In this document: positions 46,980 to 58,330 of the stretch, in pieces | How positions within the stretch are numbered: position 1 is the stretch's first letter | How the letters are laid out: every line of letters begins with the position of its first letter | Assembly (NCBI RefSeq): GCF_003265705.1 | Contig: NW_020312817.1 | Location: 46,789,627 to 46,853,626, forward strand | Source: Callorhinus ursinus | Taxonomy: Eukaryota; Chordata; Mammalia; Carnivora; Otariidae | Length of the DNA stretch: 64,000 nt | Reading direction: 5' to 3' | Position numbers and translations under genes: made by a program | Notes under the pieces: model-generated | Told to the model about the DNA's origin: nothing | Seen by the model: the letters and a program-made list of their open reading frames with translations, nothing else | Database searches by the model: none

Positions 46980-47560
46980 GTTAATAAGTGAATGAATTCA
47001 GCTCTGTTATGCTGCCCCATGGATGGCCAGTTAGTTGCTGATTTGAGGATTTTTTTTTTTTTTTTAAAGTTTCTGTGTTTCAACCTGGGGAAAAAATATC
47101 TGCTAGCACAAAATCTCCACAAAGCCACTGCTTTCTGTCACACATTCCATTTGGTGATAGCCTCTGGATACATTCAGATGCATCATTGCAGCTTTAGCTC
47201 CTGAGTTTATCATATGTATCAGTCAGTTGCAGCAGAGGGATGTATTCAATTTTTCACACTATTTGAACAAGTTTTGAATATTAAAGAACAGACACAAAGA
47301 AGGACCACACTACCAGAACTGCTGACAGGGCTTTGGGTCCAGTTAATTGCTGTAAACAGAACGGTTTCTAATGCTCTTTTTAGTTATGTGTTTGTGGCTG
47401 CCAGCAGAGTTCAATGGGGCCTTTATAAATTCCCCCTTTATCTCTGACTCCAGTTGATTGACATGTGAACCATGCTGGTGGTGTTTGAAGTGCACTGGAT
47501 TTCTATAAAGCTATGAATATTTCCTGAACCTTACACAACCAGATCTAAATACTACAATTT
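46980..47560. promoter_or_regulatory. Candidate conserved non-coding segment
   Basis: Balanced-composition, repeat-free DNA inside the SINE-free zone. It holds 'tgattgaca' at 47455-47463 (PBX/MEIS-type site), 'gttaattgctgtaaac' at about 47342-47357 (homeodomain-type ATTA/TAAT core) and other complex motifs. The short frames at 46992-47204 and 47214-47447 show no domain. This is a suspicion from composition only; conservation was not tested. Confidence 0.25.
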
Positions 47561-49540
47561 CAGCTATAATTCTTTAAGGCCTGAAAATCACTGGGCTGAA
47601 AAGCCAGTCAAATATTTTAGTTTTGAGTTCATTACTTAAGTCATTGAAAATGCATTCAGCGAGTAGAAGTTTGATGGTAGGGAATGCTTATTGCAACATT
47701 TATGAACACACCTTTTAACTACTTCTTTACATTTTTGCTTGCTAAAACATAAAATGATTTTTCTGTTTTGATTTGCATTCTGATTTTTTAGTTAGTAATA
47801 TTAAGAAAAATATCCACATAATAGATTTTAAGTTTGTTTTGTAATTGATTATGGTATTAAAGCTGTAAGTAAGCCGGTTACTGCTAATGTTGAGGAGATA
47901 CTCTAATTTTGATTTTCCATTGAGAGGATGTAAAACACTTGCATTTGAAAATAGTAAATGATCTCCTGTTGCTCTTTTGTTCTTGCTCCCTCTTTCTCTC
48001 TGTTTTTTTGTTCGTTTGTCTGTTCCTCCTTTGTCCTTTACCTCTGTGGTAGCTGACGCTAATTAAAAAAGGAAGAAATTTTATCCATGGATAATTCTGT
48101 GAAATACTGGAATGATACTATTTATAGGAATAGAACTAAGACAAGCTATATTATGTATTTTGACCCAAAATTATCTGAACAGAGTAGAAATCTCTCATGT
48201 GAGAGATAGTAATTAAAACCTTTTTTTCCATTATACAAATCCTTTTTAAATCTTTCAAAAGAGCACTGTGACAGGGTGTAATCCAATGTGGATTGCAAAG
48301 GAAAAAAAATAAGTTAGATGTGTGATACCAAAGACTTTATGCTGCAGATTGCACAATTCTGTGGGTAATCTTCTTTTTGAAAAGCAACTTCAAAATACTT
48401 CTCAAATGCAGCTATACCTTTATTTTTTTCCCATTCCTTTGCAGAAGTGTACTTTTTTTTTCTTTGTGGCATTTAATCTTTTTATAAACTGATTTAACAT
48501 GAAGTGGTTTTAGGTGTTGGAGTGGATGTGGACAACAAAGTTGAGTAATTCTGTCCATCAAAAATCAACATTTTCTCTTCTAAAAAAGAACATAGCCACC
48601 TGAGAGATCTCACTTCTTGGCATGGGAATAGTTCGCTTCCTTATAAACAGCACTTTATATTTTCTACATATTATTTGGGGATCTAGGGTTCATCTTGAGT
48701 TTTGCTTCTGTCTTTGGGCTGAAAAGAAAATATCAATTCTCAGAACTCAAACTACCTGTCCATATGAAATTAATTTGAAAGTGTAAGGCAGAAAACATAA
48801 TGTGAAGCATCACCTTCCTTAAGGATACAAATTCCTGGTATTAGGGCAGTTTTGCCATGATCACTACATGAATTTAGGATTTACTGGCTAATATCTCAAG
48901 GTCTCAGATTCACGTATGTAAAATAAGGGGTTTAGAGACAATGTCTTAAGGGGCTTTATAAGTCTAAAACTATGTGGTTTTGTTATCCAGCAAAGATGTT
49001 GCGTGTTATCTTTCTAAATGATATAATTATTTCCATGCATACATAGCAATGTTGGATAATAATGTATGCTTGTTTACCTTCTTGTTCTAATAAAATGACG
49101 AGGTTGTTTTTACAGTGTTATTTTATAGAACTATTAATTTTAAAAGCATTCCCAACACAGTGAGTGTCCAGTTAACTATAAGACTGTGAAAGAAAAAGTA
49201 ATGCATGCTAAAACATAAAGGCTCTACTCATGCTTTGGCAAAATCTGCTATGATTTAAAGTCAGACTAAGTGACACTTGATAGCTTTATGAGGTTATCTA
49301 ACCAAACAAAATGATGTGGTAGCTACATCCTGGTGCTTTTCGAGACAGAATATCAGAGAATTAGCCAGTTGCAGAAAAATGGAAAGGAATACAGTTCTGC
49401 AAAGGGAAACTTTCTTTTCAAGTGGGCTATATATCCAGTTGTTAGGTTATATACATTAAATTTACATATAAACTTTGGAAAAGGCAATTGATTAAAACAA
49501 AGAAGAAGAAAGAATAGGTAGGATTCGCTCTTATAGCCTT
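47561..49540. other. Gene-free, repeat-poor region
   Basis: No SINE or clear L1 was seen. A pyrimidine-rich stretch at 47965-48045 has several 'tttgt' cores of SOX type. The rest is unassigned. Confidence 0.4.
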
Positions 49541-49559
49541 TTGTAAGAACCTCTAGGGA

Positions 49560-49617
49560 CTAATGATGTAATGTATGGAGATTAACATAACATAAAAAAA
49601 AAAAAAGAAAAAAAAAA
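49560..49617 (+). mobile_element. Micro-L1: 34 bp of L1 3' terminus plus poly-A
   Basis: 'ctaatgatgtaatgtatgga' followed by 'gattaacataacat' is the extreme 3' end of the young carnivore L1 (the complement of the start of the L1 at 6383). An A-rich tail of about 24 bp follows. TSD 'aagaacctctaggga' (49545-49559) and 'aaggaacctccaggga' (49616-49631), one indel and one mismatch. Confidence 0.85.
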
Positions 49618-49631
49618 GGAACCTCCAGGGA

Positions 49632-50335
49632 AGTATTCTTGGCCATATAATGGATGCAGGCAAAGAGACAAAGACCAAATAATACCTTTGTATCATTTCA
49701 TGGTTTTGTCCAAGTTTTATTTCACTTTTTCTTTTAAGCTTATAGTTTCAGTAGGCTCAAGCAGAGAGGGGGAAAAAGGCCAATAGGGCCTTTTAAATAA
49801 TGAGAATTCAGGTTTAAACATTATAATGAGATATTTTAAGCTGTGCTTATTTTCCAGTGGAACTAACTGAAAGCAAATCAACTGGATGCCTTCTAAGTTT
49901 TAGCAGAAAATTTACTATGAGAGAATCTATAATCTTGGCCTAAGAATAGTTTTGATAAAGCAGCCTATACTCTGGCCCTCCAAAATTTAAGCCAGTAGGA
50001 AGCTTTTGGGTGAAAGCTTTTATTATAGTGTCTTGCTTTCAGTTCATGTCATGGAATAAGCCAAGAAGTAAACTGAGTAGAAATTCCATGTACATACGAT
50101 GATTTATATATATTATGAATAATTATTGAAAAATATTTAAAATGATTTAGAAATGATCATTGATTTGGGAAAAAATAGTTTTTATTTGTTTCCTCATACA
50201 CACAGAAATATCTCAGGTGAGTGAAAGATCTTGACAGAAGAGTACAACACACACATAAAGACACACATATATAAATCTATAGATATATACATTTATAGGT
50301 AAAGAATAAATACAGTTATAGATATCTGAATAATA
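49632..50335. other. Unassigned spacer
   Basis: No gene was recognised. The last part (about 50170-50335) may be the start of the following L1M, but is too diverged to claim. Confidence 0.4.
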
Positions 50336-50337
50336 TT

Positions 50338-51310
50338 TTTTTGGCCTTGGTAAGCAAAAGGACAAGTCATCAAGAAACCATTAAAGAAAAGATTGAGAGA
50401 TTTGGCCATATGAAAATTAGATCAGTTTTTAGGTGGCAAAGACAATTTGGACATTCTGAAAAATATGACATTCTGAAAAATAAGAAAGAAGACTGGAAAC
50501 ATTTATTTGCAATATATATCATAGTTTATAGGTTAGAATATAATCATATAAATAGTTCTTTCAAAGCAATAATTAAGGAATCAGCCCCATAGCAAGAAAG
50601 GGGCAAAGTTTCTGAACTGTCATTAACTATAGACATGAGTTGGTTAACATAAGTAAAACAAATGACCCATAAAATAAATGAGCACATTAAAGGTATTAAA
50701 TATCTTAAATAATCTGTACAATTCAAATTAAAAATTTTGTGGAATACCATTAAGATAAGTTGAATTAAAAAATATATAATTAATAATTGGCATGATTATG
50801 GGAAAGCACTCATTCCCTGCCCAACTATTGGAAGTTTAACTGGAATAGCTCTTTTGGATGATTTGATGAACAAATAAAAAATGCATACCATTTGATCTGC
50901 CAATTATATTTTTCTACTTATCATAAATATTGGCACCAGAATACAAAATTATGTGTTCAAGGACATCCATTGCTACATTTTATATAATAGAGAAAATTTG
51001 GAACAGAGTAATGTCCATTATTAGGGAACATTTTAGACAATATTCTGCTTACTTAAAAGGAAAATGATAGGTCTATTTTTCAAACATGGAAAGGTTTTCA
51101 AAACATAATTTCATTTATGTAAAATGAAAATGCAAAAATATGTAAGTATGTGGTACACAGAATATCTAGGAGGATACCTTGTGAAATTGAATAGTGCTCT
51201 CTGAGGTGAGTCATGCTACTGGTTGGGGAGCTTGTGGGTGCAGTTCAACTTTGGAATCTCTAAACGATAGTATTTGAACATTTTAACAACAATTATAATA
51301 TTTTCATAAG
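50338..51310 (+). mobile_element. Old L1M ORF2 end and 3' region, sense
   Basis: 'taaagaaaagattgagagat', 'ggaaacatttatttgcaata', 'ggaataccattaagataag', 'gcataccatttgatctgcca', 'ttcaaggacatccattgcta' and 'agaaaatttggaacagagta' follow the L1M ORF2 C-terminal half in order. Many stops make it non-coding. A 17-bp unit with 'gacattctgaaaaata' is duplicated in tandem at 50452-50484. Confidence 0.8.
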
Positions 51311-52008
51311 TAGTAAAAATAAAAACAATAAACCTCTTCCTTTTGTGGATTGTACTATCAGTGGACTATTACATAGTTTATTTTGAGTTTTAATATGCAC
51401 TAGCAGGAGTTATGAGGGATATTTATTTAATGTTTCTATAAATAATTCTAAAACAATAAATCCACATATAATCTGTTTAGCTGCCTGAGGTAAAGTCTTT
51501 ATCTCTTCATCATGTTCCTTACAATAGAATGACTTCACATGTATGTATTCTGAGGAGCTAAAATTTTGAGAGAACCTAAGATTTCTTAAACTGTGGTACA
51601 AATTGCATGATTATAGTGCATGAATAATAAAACATCTACAGAATAAAATGAATAATGTCTGCAGAATAACACAAATAATGTCTACAGAATAATGCAGATA
51701 ACAAAATGTCTGTGGGATAGAAAGCTGCATTATTGGAATAGCCAACAGAATATGATACTCTACTCCTATCTCCATAAAATTGGCTGTATGATTAGAAATA
51801 AATATTTAACCTTGTCAGATCTCAATTTTCAATCCTCAAATAAAAGGATAGGCTAGACAACACCTACATTTAATTTCAGCCTGTGTTTTATATTTGTTAA
51901 ATTTTGTTTTCTAAAAGCCCTATTAGAAACTCAGTATTTTCCCAAAAATTGCAATAACATTTCTTTCATGTTTAGTGCAAAAAAGAAAAAAAAAATTCTA
52001 GCAAGGGA
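51311..52008. other. Unassigned AT-rich spacer with a degenerate minisatellite
   Basis: No gene was recognised. It contains the short tandem array listed separately. Confidence 0.45.
51622..51720. repeat. Degenerate 23-24-bp tandem repeat, about four units
   Basis: Units built on 'aataatgtctacagaata': 'aacatctacagaataaaatg', 'aataatgtctgcagaataac', 'aataatgtctacagaataat' and 'aaaatgtctgtgggatag'. Confidence 0.8.
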
Positions 52009-52009
52009 T

Positions 52010-52189
52010 AAATGAGATAAATACCTAGAAGTGCAAAGGCTGAATCAAAGGGTAAGCATATTTTAAATTTAAATTTTAGTGCCAAATTGTCCTCAAAAAC
52101 TATGTGTCCAACTGTAGTAGCTTCAACATTATATGATAATAATCTTTCCATCTTTTATATTACTGAACAATATAAGATTTTTTAATTTT
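52010..52189 (-). mobile_element. Old L1M fragment, antisense
   Basis: 'gataaatacctagaagtgca', 'ggctgaatcaaagggtaagc' and 'tgccaaattgtcctcaaaaa' match the antisense L1M ORF2 end. Confidence 0.7.
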
Positions 52190-52417
52190 AATTTTTTTAT
52201 TATTTTTTAAAGATTTATTTATTTACTTGACACAGAGAGGGAGAGAAAGGGAGGGAGGGAGACAGTGCACAAGCAGGGGAAGCAGCAGGCAGAGGGAGAG
52301 GCAGAAACAGACTCCCCACTGAGCAAGGAGCCCAATGCAGCTTGATCCCAGGGATCCTGGGATCATTACCTGAGCCGAAGGCAGAGGCTCAACCAAAAGA
52401 GCCACCCAGGTGCCCCC
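52190..52417 (-). mobile_element. CAN-SINE, antisense
   Basis: 'ttaaagatttatttatttac', GA tract, 'gggatcattacctgagccg', 'agccacccaggtgccccc'. Weak TSD 'ataagattttttaa' / 'gtaaagtttttaaa'. It sits in the L1M antisense fragment. Confidence 0.95.
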
Positions 52418-52479
52418 AGTGTAAAGTTTTTAAAAGAAGTTTATGACAATCTGAAAATGTTATCGTTTTTTTGTTGTAG

Positions 52480-52930
52480 TTCTGAAGCCAGATTAAATTG
52501 GTTTACGTCCTGACTCCGCCACTTATTAACTGTAGTATTCGGCAATTTGAATATTAGTCAAAACCTCTCTTGGCTAGGTTAATTCATGTGTAAAGAGGGA
52601 GAAATAATAGAAACTGGTCCTAAGGTGATTGTGGGAACTGATTATTTGTTTATTTATTTTTTAAATATTTTATTTATTTGTCAGAGAGGGAGAGAGAGAG
52701 AGAGAACACAAGCAGGGGGAGTGGCAGGCAGAGGGAGAAGCAGGCTCCCCGCTGAGCAAGGAGCCCCATGTGGGACTGGATCCCAGGACCCTGGCCAAAG
52801 GCAGCGGCCGCTCAACCAACTGAGCCACCCAGGCATCGCGGGGACTGATAATTTAAATAAAGAATGTAGTTAGTGTCTGACAAAGAGTAATTGCTCAGTA
52901 TTTATGGTATTTATTATGATCATTGTTTTT
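52480..52930 (+). repeat. MIR split by a SINE, sense
   Basis: The 5' part 'gtcctgactccgccacttat', 'taactgtagtattcggcaat' and the 3' part 'gtgtctgacaaagagtaatt', 'gctcagtatttatggtattt' follow MIR on either side of the SINE at 52646-52839. Confidence 0.75.
52646..52839 (-). mobile_element. CAN-SINE inside MIR, antisense, internal deletion
   Basis: 'ttaaatattttatttatttg', (GA)n, 'gctgagcaaggagcccca', then the usual 'gggatcatgacctga' is missing between 'aggaccctgg' and 'ccaaaggcag'. It ends 'gagccacccaggcatcgc'. TSD 'gggaactgattattt' (52633-52647) against 'gggactgataattt' (52841-52854). Confidence 0.95.
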
Positions 52931-54105
52931 GGCTTCTTGGTTTCTGAGTTTCTTAATATGGCCTTCCATATATTTAAGATTATATATAAATTCACAAAGA
53001 AAAATCATTTCTTTGGTACTATAAAATACTTCCTTAAGCCGTTTAGAATATATTCTTTAAGGTAGTATAAGGTAAAGTTTCTTCTTTTTTTCCCCAAGAA
53101 ATTCCCTTATACTACTTGTAGTGTGTTGGATATTCCATCTTTTCCTCATTTATGTCAAATACTATTCCCTACTAATTCTTATAGCTAATGGATCTGTTTT
53201 TAGTTTCTATAAATGAAAAAAAAAGCATCATTGTCTTGGGCAAAAATAAGGATTTGTAATTTGAGTCAGTTTATACTTTTAGTCTCAGGTGCTGATGGAT
53301 AATGTCATTTACACCATACAGTGGAGCTTAAATTAATCCACATAACCGCACTGAAATATCAACAGTTGTCTTTATTTCACTGAAAATTTTACTACCATGC
53401 TTTCTCATTGGAGGAAAGTTATTATAGGTATAACTACAACTACAGCATACGCATTTTCAAGGGCAGCAAAAATTTAAACAGTAATCCTAAATAGGTACTA
53501 AGAGCTTTTAAGTTATGTGTTAAGTTTGGGGAATACTTCATACTTTGCTCCCCATTGTCCGTAGGTTAAATGTTAGGGGGAAAGTCAGTCACTTATTTAA
53601 CCTTGCCTATCAGGAGTTTTTCCAAGTAGATTCAACTAGCCATCTTTAATATCTCATAGGATACTGTTTTCTATGTAGTATAGTTTAGAATTAAGAAATA
53701 AGTATCTTTATCTTTTTTTTTTTTTTAAGTACCAACTCAAGGAGCCTATCATGAAAACAAAAAGTGTTAGCAGGTTTCCTCTCCTTATAAATGAAAGTGC
53801 TGAAACCTCTCATATAACCTTCGTGGCACATAATCACTTCTCTCATATCATCCAGTTTATAACCTGATGGGAACAAGAGGGCATTCACTCTTATCTGTTA
53901 GGGTGAAAGAAATAAGTCTTTCTGAATGGTTTCCAACATTACCTCGCTTAGACAAAGAAATGAGGTTTGATATGTGGTTTTCACTCTATTCTATTTGTTT
54001 AGATGATCATCTAGAGTCATAATGCTATCATCAGGAAGATTCAAGTGCTAACTATATGAATAATAATGTTGAGAGTATTAATAACTCAAGAACTGTAAAA
54101 CTTAT
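52931..54105. other. Unassigned AT-rich spacer
   Basis: No gene or nameable repeat was seen. The minus-strand frame at 53691-53888 ends in poly-lysine from an A/T run and is not credible. Confidence 0.4.
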
Positions 54106-54109
54106 ATTT

Positions 54110-54330
54110 GAACCTGGAATCTACTTATCTTGAGATATATGATATCAGGAAAATTGCTTAAATTTTATGGGACTCAGTTACCTGATCTAAATAATCAGGA
54201 AATTAAAAAAAATAATCAGGAAATAATATAAGTACACTTATAAGTTTTTGTGTGTAGAGTGAATGAGTTAATATATGTAAATTCCTTTGAAGAGTTTCTG
54301 ATGCATAATTAAATGTTCAACAGAAAAAGT
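54110..54330 (+). repeat. MIR, sense, diverged
   Basis: 'atttgaacctggaatctact', 'gggactcagttacctgatct', 'gaatgagttaatatatgtaa' follow MIR. It carries a local duplication of 'aataatcaggaaat' at about 54191-54225. Confidence 0.65.
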
Positions 54331-54868
54331 CAGTTGTCTTTTTATACTAGCGGTTTTTATTTCCTTCTTTTAAAGCCAATATAATTGTTTATTTTATTCT
54401 TGCTTTATGTATTATTTGTTAAAGGGCTGTATTTCTGCCTCCTACCTAAAAATGTGGAGTTTCTTTTGTTTGTATGAAATCAGCAAACTGTGTGGAAGGG
54501 ACAGAGATTTCCTATATACTCCCTGCCCCAACTCATGCATAGGCTCCCCCATTATCCATATCCTGACCAGAGTGGTGCATTTGTTAAACCTGGTGAGCTT
54601 ATACTGACACATCTTAATCACCCAAAGTCCATACTTTACATTCGGGTTCACTCTTGGCATTTGAATTCTGTGGGTTTAGACTAATGTACAATGGTATATA
54701 TCCACTTTTAATATTATACATAGTAGTTTCACAGCTCTCAGAATTCTCTGTTCTTTACCTCTTTATCCCTCCCTCCCCCTTAAACTCTAGCAACCATGAT
54801 CTTTTTACTGTCCTGTAGTTCTTTTTTTTTTTTTTCAGAATGTCATATAGTTAGAATCATACAGTATG

Positions 54869-55063
54869 GGGCGCCTGGGTGGCTCAGTCGTTAAGCGTCT
54901 GCCTTCGGCTCAGGTCATGATCCCAGGGTCCTGGGATCGAGCCCCACATCGGGCTCCCTGCTCCGCGGGAAGCCTGCTTCTCCCTCTCCCACTCCCCCTG
55001 CTTGTGTTCCCTCTCTCGCTGTCTCTCTCTCTCTGTCAAATAAATAAATAAAATCTTAAAAAA
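54869..55063 (+). mobile_element. CAN-SINE nested in L1M, sense
   Basis: 'ggcgcctgggtggctcagtc', 'gggatcgagccccacatcgg', 'cttgtgttccctctctcgct' and tail. TSD 'agaatcatacagtatg' (54853-54868) and 'agaatcatacaatatg' (55066-55081), one mismatch. It is among the best preserved copies in the window. Confidence 0.98.
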
Positions 55064-55166
55064 AAAGAATCATACAATATGTAACTTTTTCTGATTGGTT
55101 TCTTTCACTTAGTAATATGCATTTAAGTTTTCTCTTATGTCTTTTAATGGCTTTATAGCACATTTT

Positions 55167-55377
55167 AAAAAAACATTTATTTATTTGAGAGAGAGAGAGA
55201 AAGCACGCAAGAACAAGTTGGAGGAGGAGGGGCAGAGGGAGAGAGAGAAGCAGACTCCCCACTGAGCAGGGAGGGGGGGCGGGGAGGGACTGGGGAGCAG
55301 GGCTCAATCCCAGGACCCTGGGATCATGACCTGCACTAAAGGCAGACACTTAACCGACTGAGCCACCCAGGCGCCCC
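55167..55377 (-). mobile_element. CAN-SINE nested in L1M, antisense
   Basis: 'aaaaacatttatttatttga', (GA)n, 'gggatcatgacctgcacta', 'gagccacccaggcgcccc'. TSD 'atagcacattt' at 55155-55165 and 55378-55388, perfect. Confidence 0.97.
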
Positions 55378-55740
55378 ATAGCACATTTCTTTTTAGTCAT
55401 AGGTAATATTCCATCATCTGGATATACTATAGTTTAACCATTCATATACCAAAGGTTGTTTCCAAGTTTGGGCAATTATGAATAAAGCTGCTATAAACGT
55501 ACATGTGCAGGTTTTGTGTGGACATAAGTTTTCAAATCTTTTGGGTGAACACCAAGGAGTGCAATTGCTGGATCATATGGTAAGAGTATATTTAGTTTTC
55601 TAAGACAGTACCAGACTGTCTTCCACAGTGGCTGTACCATTTTATATTCCCACCAACGAGTGAGAATCCTTATTGTTTCACATCTCCACCAGCAGTTGAT
55701 TGTCAGTATTCTGGAATTTAGTCATTCTGATAGATACTGT

Positions 55741-56615
55741 TTCCTTTTTGACTTTGGGAATTTTTTCCCTCAGGAGATAGATTCAGTTTAAATATTTGAT
55801 TATGCACTTTATGTCTTATTTTAACTAATATGGATATGGAACAGGAAACATAATCTTGGGAAGTATCCCTATGGAAATCCTGGAATTCTCTTCTCTCTCA
55901 TATCCATTATATTTGAGAAAAAAAAGGCTTCTATTTGCTTATTCTAAACTATTACTCCTAGAAAAAAAAAGATATATATATCTAATTTATTACTTATATT
56001 TATTTTAGTACATAAATATATTTATGCACTTCTGTAAATGCACATATATATGTGTGCCATGAAGTAATACATATTTACATATATGTAAATATGTATATGT
56101 GTATGTATACCTTTGTTGCATATACCATTGCCTATACTATACTTGATTCTCTGTGGTTTATTGTCTTTCAAACTAGCTCTTTCCCACTGCTTCATTTAAT
56201 ATTTTATCCCTGTCTAAACGTACTGCTGAATGTATTTTTCTTGGTGATTCTAATATGTTAAATCATACAGTCATACATATGACCACTTATTTTTTGTCGT
56301 TTCTAAGAAATATATTTTCTTCTCCAATTCAGCCACCCATTCTTAAATTACAATGTGCTTTTTCATCAATAAAAATGATGATTTCAATCCCAATCATTAG
56401 TCTTCAATTCTTATCCCTCCAGTTTTAATACTTTACTGACACAATTTCTTTACTTATTCATGTAGTAATAAATTATCATAATCTCCACACCCTTTGACTC
56501 ATATTTGATTAAAACTGTGGCTGAAATCAGAAGCCATATATTTCATTGGCACTTAATGAAAAAGGATAAGAAAAGAAGCTGATTATTTATTTTTATTTGA
56601 GCTTCCCTGTATGTG
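55741..56615. other. Unassigned AT-rich spacer
   Basis: No gene was recognised. It has 'atatatgtgt'-type simple sequence at 56040-56105. Confidence 0.4.
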
Positions 56616-56619
56616 TATG

Positions 56620-56740
56620 CTTTTTTCCCCCCTGCTAGATAATGAGCTCCTGGACAACAGGTACCTTATCATATTCATTGTTATGCCTACTGTGTACATA
56701 GTAGGTGCTCTATAGGTGTTTTTGTATTGGAATTGCATAC
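56620..56740 (+). repeat. L2 3' end, sense
   Basis: 'agataatgagctcctggaca', 'acaggtaccttatcatattc', 'ctactgtgtacatagtaggt' and 'gctctataggtgtttttgta' match the L2 3' end. Confidence 0.7.
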
Positions 56741-58185
56741 ATAGTTTCCTTAAGAACAAAAGGCAGTGGATTTCAAGCATAATGCAATTTTTAAAATAAT
56801 CTGTCTCCTTGAAGATGATTCATAGACTGTCTATTCAACATCACCACTCAGAATTTTGACACCTTAAAATTAATTTATCTCAGACCATTTACACTACTAC
56901 CACTCTAGCCACACAATCATTCTTTTTCTCCTGAACTACTACAAGAACCTTATATTTGGTCTTCAGTTTTCAACAACATTCTTCTACAAACTATACAAAT
57001 CATCTAGCACAATCCATTTTAAAACTTAAGATTTCTCCTTATGACTAGGATTTGGTGAGTTGAGAAAGTATGTCCCTCCTACCTAATAATGATAAGTAAT
57101 ATGCATAAATTATAAAGTGATAACTTTTTGAACCCAACAGAGAACTGAGATCATTAAACAACTAGTAGTCGAATATGTAAGGATTGATGAGGAGGCACAA
57201 GAAATGAAGATAGGGACAGCACAGGAAGAAGTGGCTGCCGAAAAAGTGAGAAAAAAATGAATTTAGTTTCATGAGTTACTGAAGAACTGCTGTAACTATA
57301 GACAAAAGAAAGGCCCTCACTTAATCATGGGCAATTTTTTATGGATAGAGAACAGGGAGAGAGAGCATTTCTCAGTAGTGTAAGGATGGTAGGTATCAGA
57401 TACCATTGCAGAAAAGACAGAAATTCCTGCCACTCTGTGCATTTCTTTTGGACAGAGAAATTCCTTTAAGCTACTTGCAAATCCTGCCAAGTAGCAGGGA
57501 GGTAAGGATAAGTTATTTGTTTCTGAGGAAAGCATAGGTTAAAAAAACAACAACAAAAAAACAAAACACATTTCATTCCTATAAGATAATCAGAAAACAT
57601 TTCTGGGCCTAATAGTATTAGAACCTTCTACTTCTAGTCAGGAGCATGAACCCCCCTCCCATGCAAGACCTGCCTGGATCAAGGTAGAATTTGTCGGCCT
57701 CGGAGAAGAGGAGCGGGAATAATGACAAAACCCCATGCCTGAGGCCCAGGAGCACATGGCTTTACTTAAAGCTGAGGCTGGTCCAGGGTAATAGAGATCA
57801 CCTCCTGCTCTCTACCTTCACATAAGCAAACACCAAGTAGCAACCAACACACTTGTCAGGTCCAGAGGGGGTACTAAAAGCTAAGTGATTAGCTAGAGGA
57901 AAACCCTGCAACATCTCAGTTCTCATCGTAACAATAAGATATCATTAGACACATTTTAATATTGTGGTACAAATTAGGTTAACTATAGGAAAAACAAAAT
58001 TCAGACCCAACTCATCCCCTGATTAGAGTAGCTCAACTGCTATACTAAAAAACATGACAGGAGAGGCATGCCCATTTCTGGATGTAACTACTATTTTCCT
58101 CAGTTTTAAATATTTCTAAAGGGTAATTTTCTTCAGCTCTCATGGATCCAATAGGAAGTCCGTGAAATTTTAAAATATTTTAATT
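56741..58185. other. Unassigned; more GC-balanced block at 57.6-57.9 kb
   Basis: No gene was recognised. 57600-57900 is less AT-rich and may be an old LTR or DNA element, but I could not assign it. Confidence 0.35.
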
Positions 58186-58189
58186 TGAA

Positions 58190-58330
58190 TTAAAACTGAA
58201 AAACAACAGATACAGATGTATGGGCTATGGATAAAGCAGTGTTTAGAGGGAAATTAATAGCGAACAATAAAATAAAAAAGCAAATAAAAAAGTTTATACT
58301 AGCAAATAAAAAAGTCCCAAATCAAAGAAA
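58190..58330 (+). mobile_element. Old L1 ORF2 fragment, sense
   Basis: 'tatgggctatggataaagca', 'gtgtttagagggaaattaat' resemble the ORF2 segment 'gggatgcagctaaagcagtg', 'cttagagggaaatttatag' of the reverse-transcriptase domain. Short and degenerate. Confidence 0.55.

Larger units (their letters stand above)
54545..55740 (-). mobile_element. Old L1M 3' half, antisense, split by two SINEs
   Basis: 'actgacacatcttaatcacc', 'caaagtccatactttacat', 'ctctagcaaccatgatcttt', 'agaatgtcatatagttagaa', 'ttcatataccaaaggttgtt', 'gaataaagctgctataaacg', 'tgctggatcatatggtaaga' and 'gtggctgtaccattttatat' match an antisense L1M 3' UTR and ORF2 end in order. SINEs at 54869-55063 and 55167-55377 interrupt it. Confidence 0.9.
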
